The translations under genes were made by a program, and so were the position numbers. A stretch of DNA of 64,000 nucleotides from Herminiimonas sp. (GTDB lineage Bacteria; Pseudomonadota; Gammaproteobacteria; Burkholderiales; Burkholderiaceae), in contig NZ_JAURVN010000015.1 in assembly GCF_030655415.1 (NCBI RefSeq), positions 124,001 to 188,000 on the forward strand. The letters run 5' to 3'. The notes under the pieces were generated by a model that was not told the origin of the DNA, did not search any database, and was given only the letters and a program-made list of their open reading frames with translations. Below, one piece after another: positions 62,097-64,000 of this stretch (position 1 is its first letter; each line of letters begins with the position of its first letter).

Positions 62097-64000
62097 ATGA
62101 AATTGATGCTTTCGAATAAATTATTTTCTCGTATTGTGATGGTCGCGATGTCGGCGGCATGTCTTTTGCCGGCTGCGCATGCGCAAAAACGCTCAGCAGG
62201 TTTTGCCAGTGATGACGATGCTTTTCTGGCATTGCGCGATGCTTCTCGCCGTAATGATGCCGGTCGTGCTGCTGATATTGCAGCCAATCTGGGCAATTAT
62301 CCGATTCCATCCTACGTTGATTATTATCAACTGAAAGCGCGTCTCAAGGATGCTTCACCAGCCGAGTTGCAAGCTTATTTGGCGCGCTATAACGGTAGCG
62401 CGATTGCTGATCGTTTGCGCAATGACTGGTTGCTTGATCTCGGCAGAAAGCGCGACTGGGTCACTTTCGATGAACAGTATCCGCAATTTCAGTTGAATGA
62501 CGATACGCAAGTGAAATGCTATGCCTTGATGTCGAAAGCATTAAAGGGCATTAAAGTCGCCGATGAAGCGCGCGCCTTGCTGAACGTTCCCAAGGATTTT
62601 GGCGAAGGCTGTATCGCATTGATTACAACCTTGATGGAAACCAAACAGTTTGATGAAGATGATTTGTGGGCGCAGATCCGCCTCGCATCCGATACCGGTT
62701 CCACTGATTATGTGCGCCGCTTTGTACCATTGACCGGCATTGAAGACGGCTCACTGGTCGCCGCTATGGATAAACCTGCATCCATCGTTGCACGTGGCGT
62801 TGGATTCCGTCGTGTACGCCATGAAGTGTATGTCGTTGCTTTGGGGCGTATCGCCAGAAACAATCCGGCACAAGCTGCCGATGTATTGTCGAACAATACT
62901 TTGTTGTTGAGCAAAAAGCAGGAAGCATTTGCATGGGCGCAAATTGCTTATCAAGCATCGATGAAGCTGGCGCCGGAAGCAGTTCAATACTGGCGCAAGG
63001 CTGGCAACGCACCGCTATCGCTGGAAGCGCATCAATGGAAAATCCGCGCAGCCTTACGGGCCGGTGACTGGAAGTTGGTGCAATCTGGTATCGAAGCGAT
63101 GCCTGCATCTTTGCGTGATGATGCAGCGTGGACTTATTGGCTGGCGCGTGCCTTGCGCGAGGATGGCAAGATCGAAGCGGCAAATGCGCGCTTTCAGTTG
63201 CTAGCACCACAAACCAATTTTTATGGTCAGTTGTCATTGGAAGAACTGGGTCAAAAAATCACGGTGCCACCACGCGCATTACCGGTTACAGATGAAGAGA
63301 TCGCACCTATGGTGACCAATGCGGGCTTTCGTCGCGCACTTAAGTTCTTCGACCTGGATTTGCGTTTCGAAGGCTATCGCGAGTGGAACTGGGAACTGCG
63401 CAAGATGAATGATAGACAGCTCTTGGCCGCGGCAGAATTCGCGCGTCGCAGCGATGTGCTGGATCGTATGGTCAACACCTCAGACCGCACCAAGGCCGAG
63501 TTCGATTTCACGCAACGTTTCCCAACACCGTATCGCGACATCATGCGTGCCAATACGCAACGTCAAGGGATGGAAATGGCTTGGGTCTACGGCCTGATTC
63601 GGCAAGAGTCGCGTTTCATCATGAATGCGCGCTCGCATGTAGGCGCTTCGGGTTTGATGCAACTGATGCCAGCCACCGCAAAGTATGTCGCAAAAAAAAT
63701 CGGCATGACAGATTTTGCACATACTCAAGTGAATGAAATCGAAACGAATATTTTGCTCGGTACTAGCTATCTGAATATGGTGCTGACCGATCTTGAGGGT
63801 TCGCAAACCATGGCAACAGCGGCCTATAACGCAGGTCCTGGACGTCCACGTTCATGGCGTTCGACTCTGCCGCGCCAAGTCGAGGGTGCAATTTTTGCCG
63901 AGTCGATTCCGTTTTCTGAAACGCGCGACTATGTGAAAAAAGTTTTATCGAATGCGACTTATTATGCGGCGATGTTCGAAGGCAAACCGCAGTCATTGAA
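62097..64000 (+). CDS. slt: Soluble lytic murein transglycosylase, C-terminally incomplete
   Basis: The visible 634 codons run off the window. A signal peptide (MLSNKLFSRIVMVAMSAACL...AHA) leads a long helical superhelix (about residues 35-480), followed by the lysozyme-like domain with catalytic E504 (LIRQESRF) and the motifs GASGLMQLMPATA and ATAAYNAGPGR, as in Slt70 and SltY. It cleaves peptidoglycan glycan strands to 1,6-anhydro ends. The start at 62097 has a weak AGGG ribosome binding site. Most of the protein is present. Confidence 0.93.
   Translation, partial: MKLMLSNKLFSRIVMVAMSAACLLPAAHAQKRSAGFASDDDAFLALRDASRRNDAGRAADIAANLGNYPIPSYVDYYQLKARLKDASPAELQAYLARYNGSAIADRLRNDWLLDLGRKRDWVTFDEQYPQFQLNDDTQVKCYALMSKALKGIKVADEARALLNVPKDFGEGCIALITTLMETKQFDEDDLWAQIRLASDTGSTDYVRRFVPLTGIEDGSLVAAMDKPASIVARGVGFRRVRHEVYVVALGRIARNNPAQAADVLSNNTLLLSKKQEAFAWAQIAYQASMKLAPEAVQYWRKAGNAPLSLEAHQWKIRAALRAGDWKLVQSGIEAMPASLRDDAAWTYWLARALREDGKIEAANARFQLLAPQTNFYGQLSLEELGQKITVPPRALPVTDEEIAPMVTNAGFRRALKFFDLDLRFEGYREWNWELRKMNDRQLLAAAEFARRSDVLDRMVNTSDRTKAEFDFTQRFPTPYRDIMRANTQRQGMEMAWVYGLIRQESRFIMNARSHVGASGLMQLMPATAKYVAKKIGMTDFAHTQVNEIETNILLGTSYLNMVLTDLEGSQTMATAAYNAGPGRPRSWRSTLPRQVEGAIFAESIPFSETRDYVKKVLSNATYYAAMFEGKPQSL

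Overview
The window looks like core chromosome of a betaproteobacterium, most likely Burkholderiales, family Oxalobacteraceae (Herminiimonas/Janthinobacterium-like). This is inferred from protein character and gene order (dat-ybeD-lipB-lipA; birA-coaX-SPOR; gpmA-envC-ctpA-moeB; hslVU; dapF-DUF484-xerC; metK next to two LpxL-type acyltransferases; ahcY-metF under a SAH riboswitch). I see no rRNA, tRNA, insertion sequence, prophage or CRISPR array. Coding density is about 90 percent. Two genes are cut by the window edges (mrpC-like at the left, slt-like at the right).

Layout. 1-9.0 kb: transport block (fused MrpAB antiporter, CopD-like membrane protein, ABC exporter, MHS-type MFS carrier, BCCT carrier). 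9.1-14.7 kb: lipoate synthesis (lipA, lipB, ybeD-like), D-amino acid aminotransferase, DD-carboxypeptidase, hydrolase and ferredoxin. 14.7-19.5 kb: an MCE/Mla-type lipid transport operon (STAS-fused permease, ATPase, MlaD-like, lipoprotein, VanZ-like). 19.6-27.8 kb: birA, coaX, SPOR protein, CWC protein, argB, an inserted chemoreceptor plus TraB/GumN protein, HAD phosphatase and slmA. 27.9-33.7 kb: pabB-pabC fusion, a Cpx-like operon (spy-like, response regulator, kinase) with a perfect CpxR-type box upstream, and a periplasmic protein with two PilJ/NarX-like modules. 33.8-45.8 kb: moeB, ctpA, envC, gpmA, rhodanese, grxC, secB, SH3 protein, gpsA, cupin, small basic protein, hslU, hslV and a double STAS protein.

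46.0-51.5 kb is the most coherent regulatory unit, a zinc-homeostasis cluster: ZnuD-like TonB receptor, a small His/Cys membrane protein with a TTG start, a DksA lacking most zinc-finger cysteines and carrying a histone-H1-like Lys/Ala tail, a COG0523 GTPase with a His-rich loop, and a Zur/Fur-family regulator. Two near-identical 21-bp elements, one before zur and one before the receptor operon, are the likely Zur operators.

51.6-64 kb: xerC, DUF484, dapF, two lipid A acyltransferase-family genes, metK, an M14 peptidase, then the methyl cycle operon (SAH riboswitch, ahcY, small YvlD-like membrane protein, metF), 5-formyl-THF cyclo-ligase and a lytic transglycosylase. The best leads are the paired Zur-like operators with the uncharacterised small membrane protein, the H1-DksA fusion, the CpxR box, the duplicated PilJ protein, the modular STAS protein, and three 13-bp repeats before the ABC exporter. 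I found no convincing wholly new multi-gene system.
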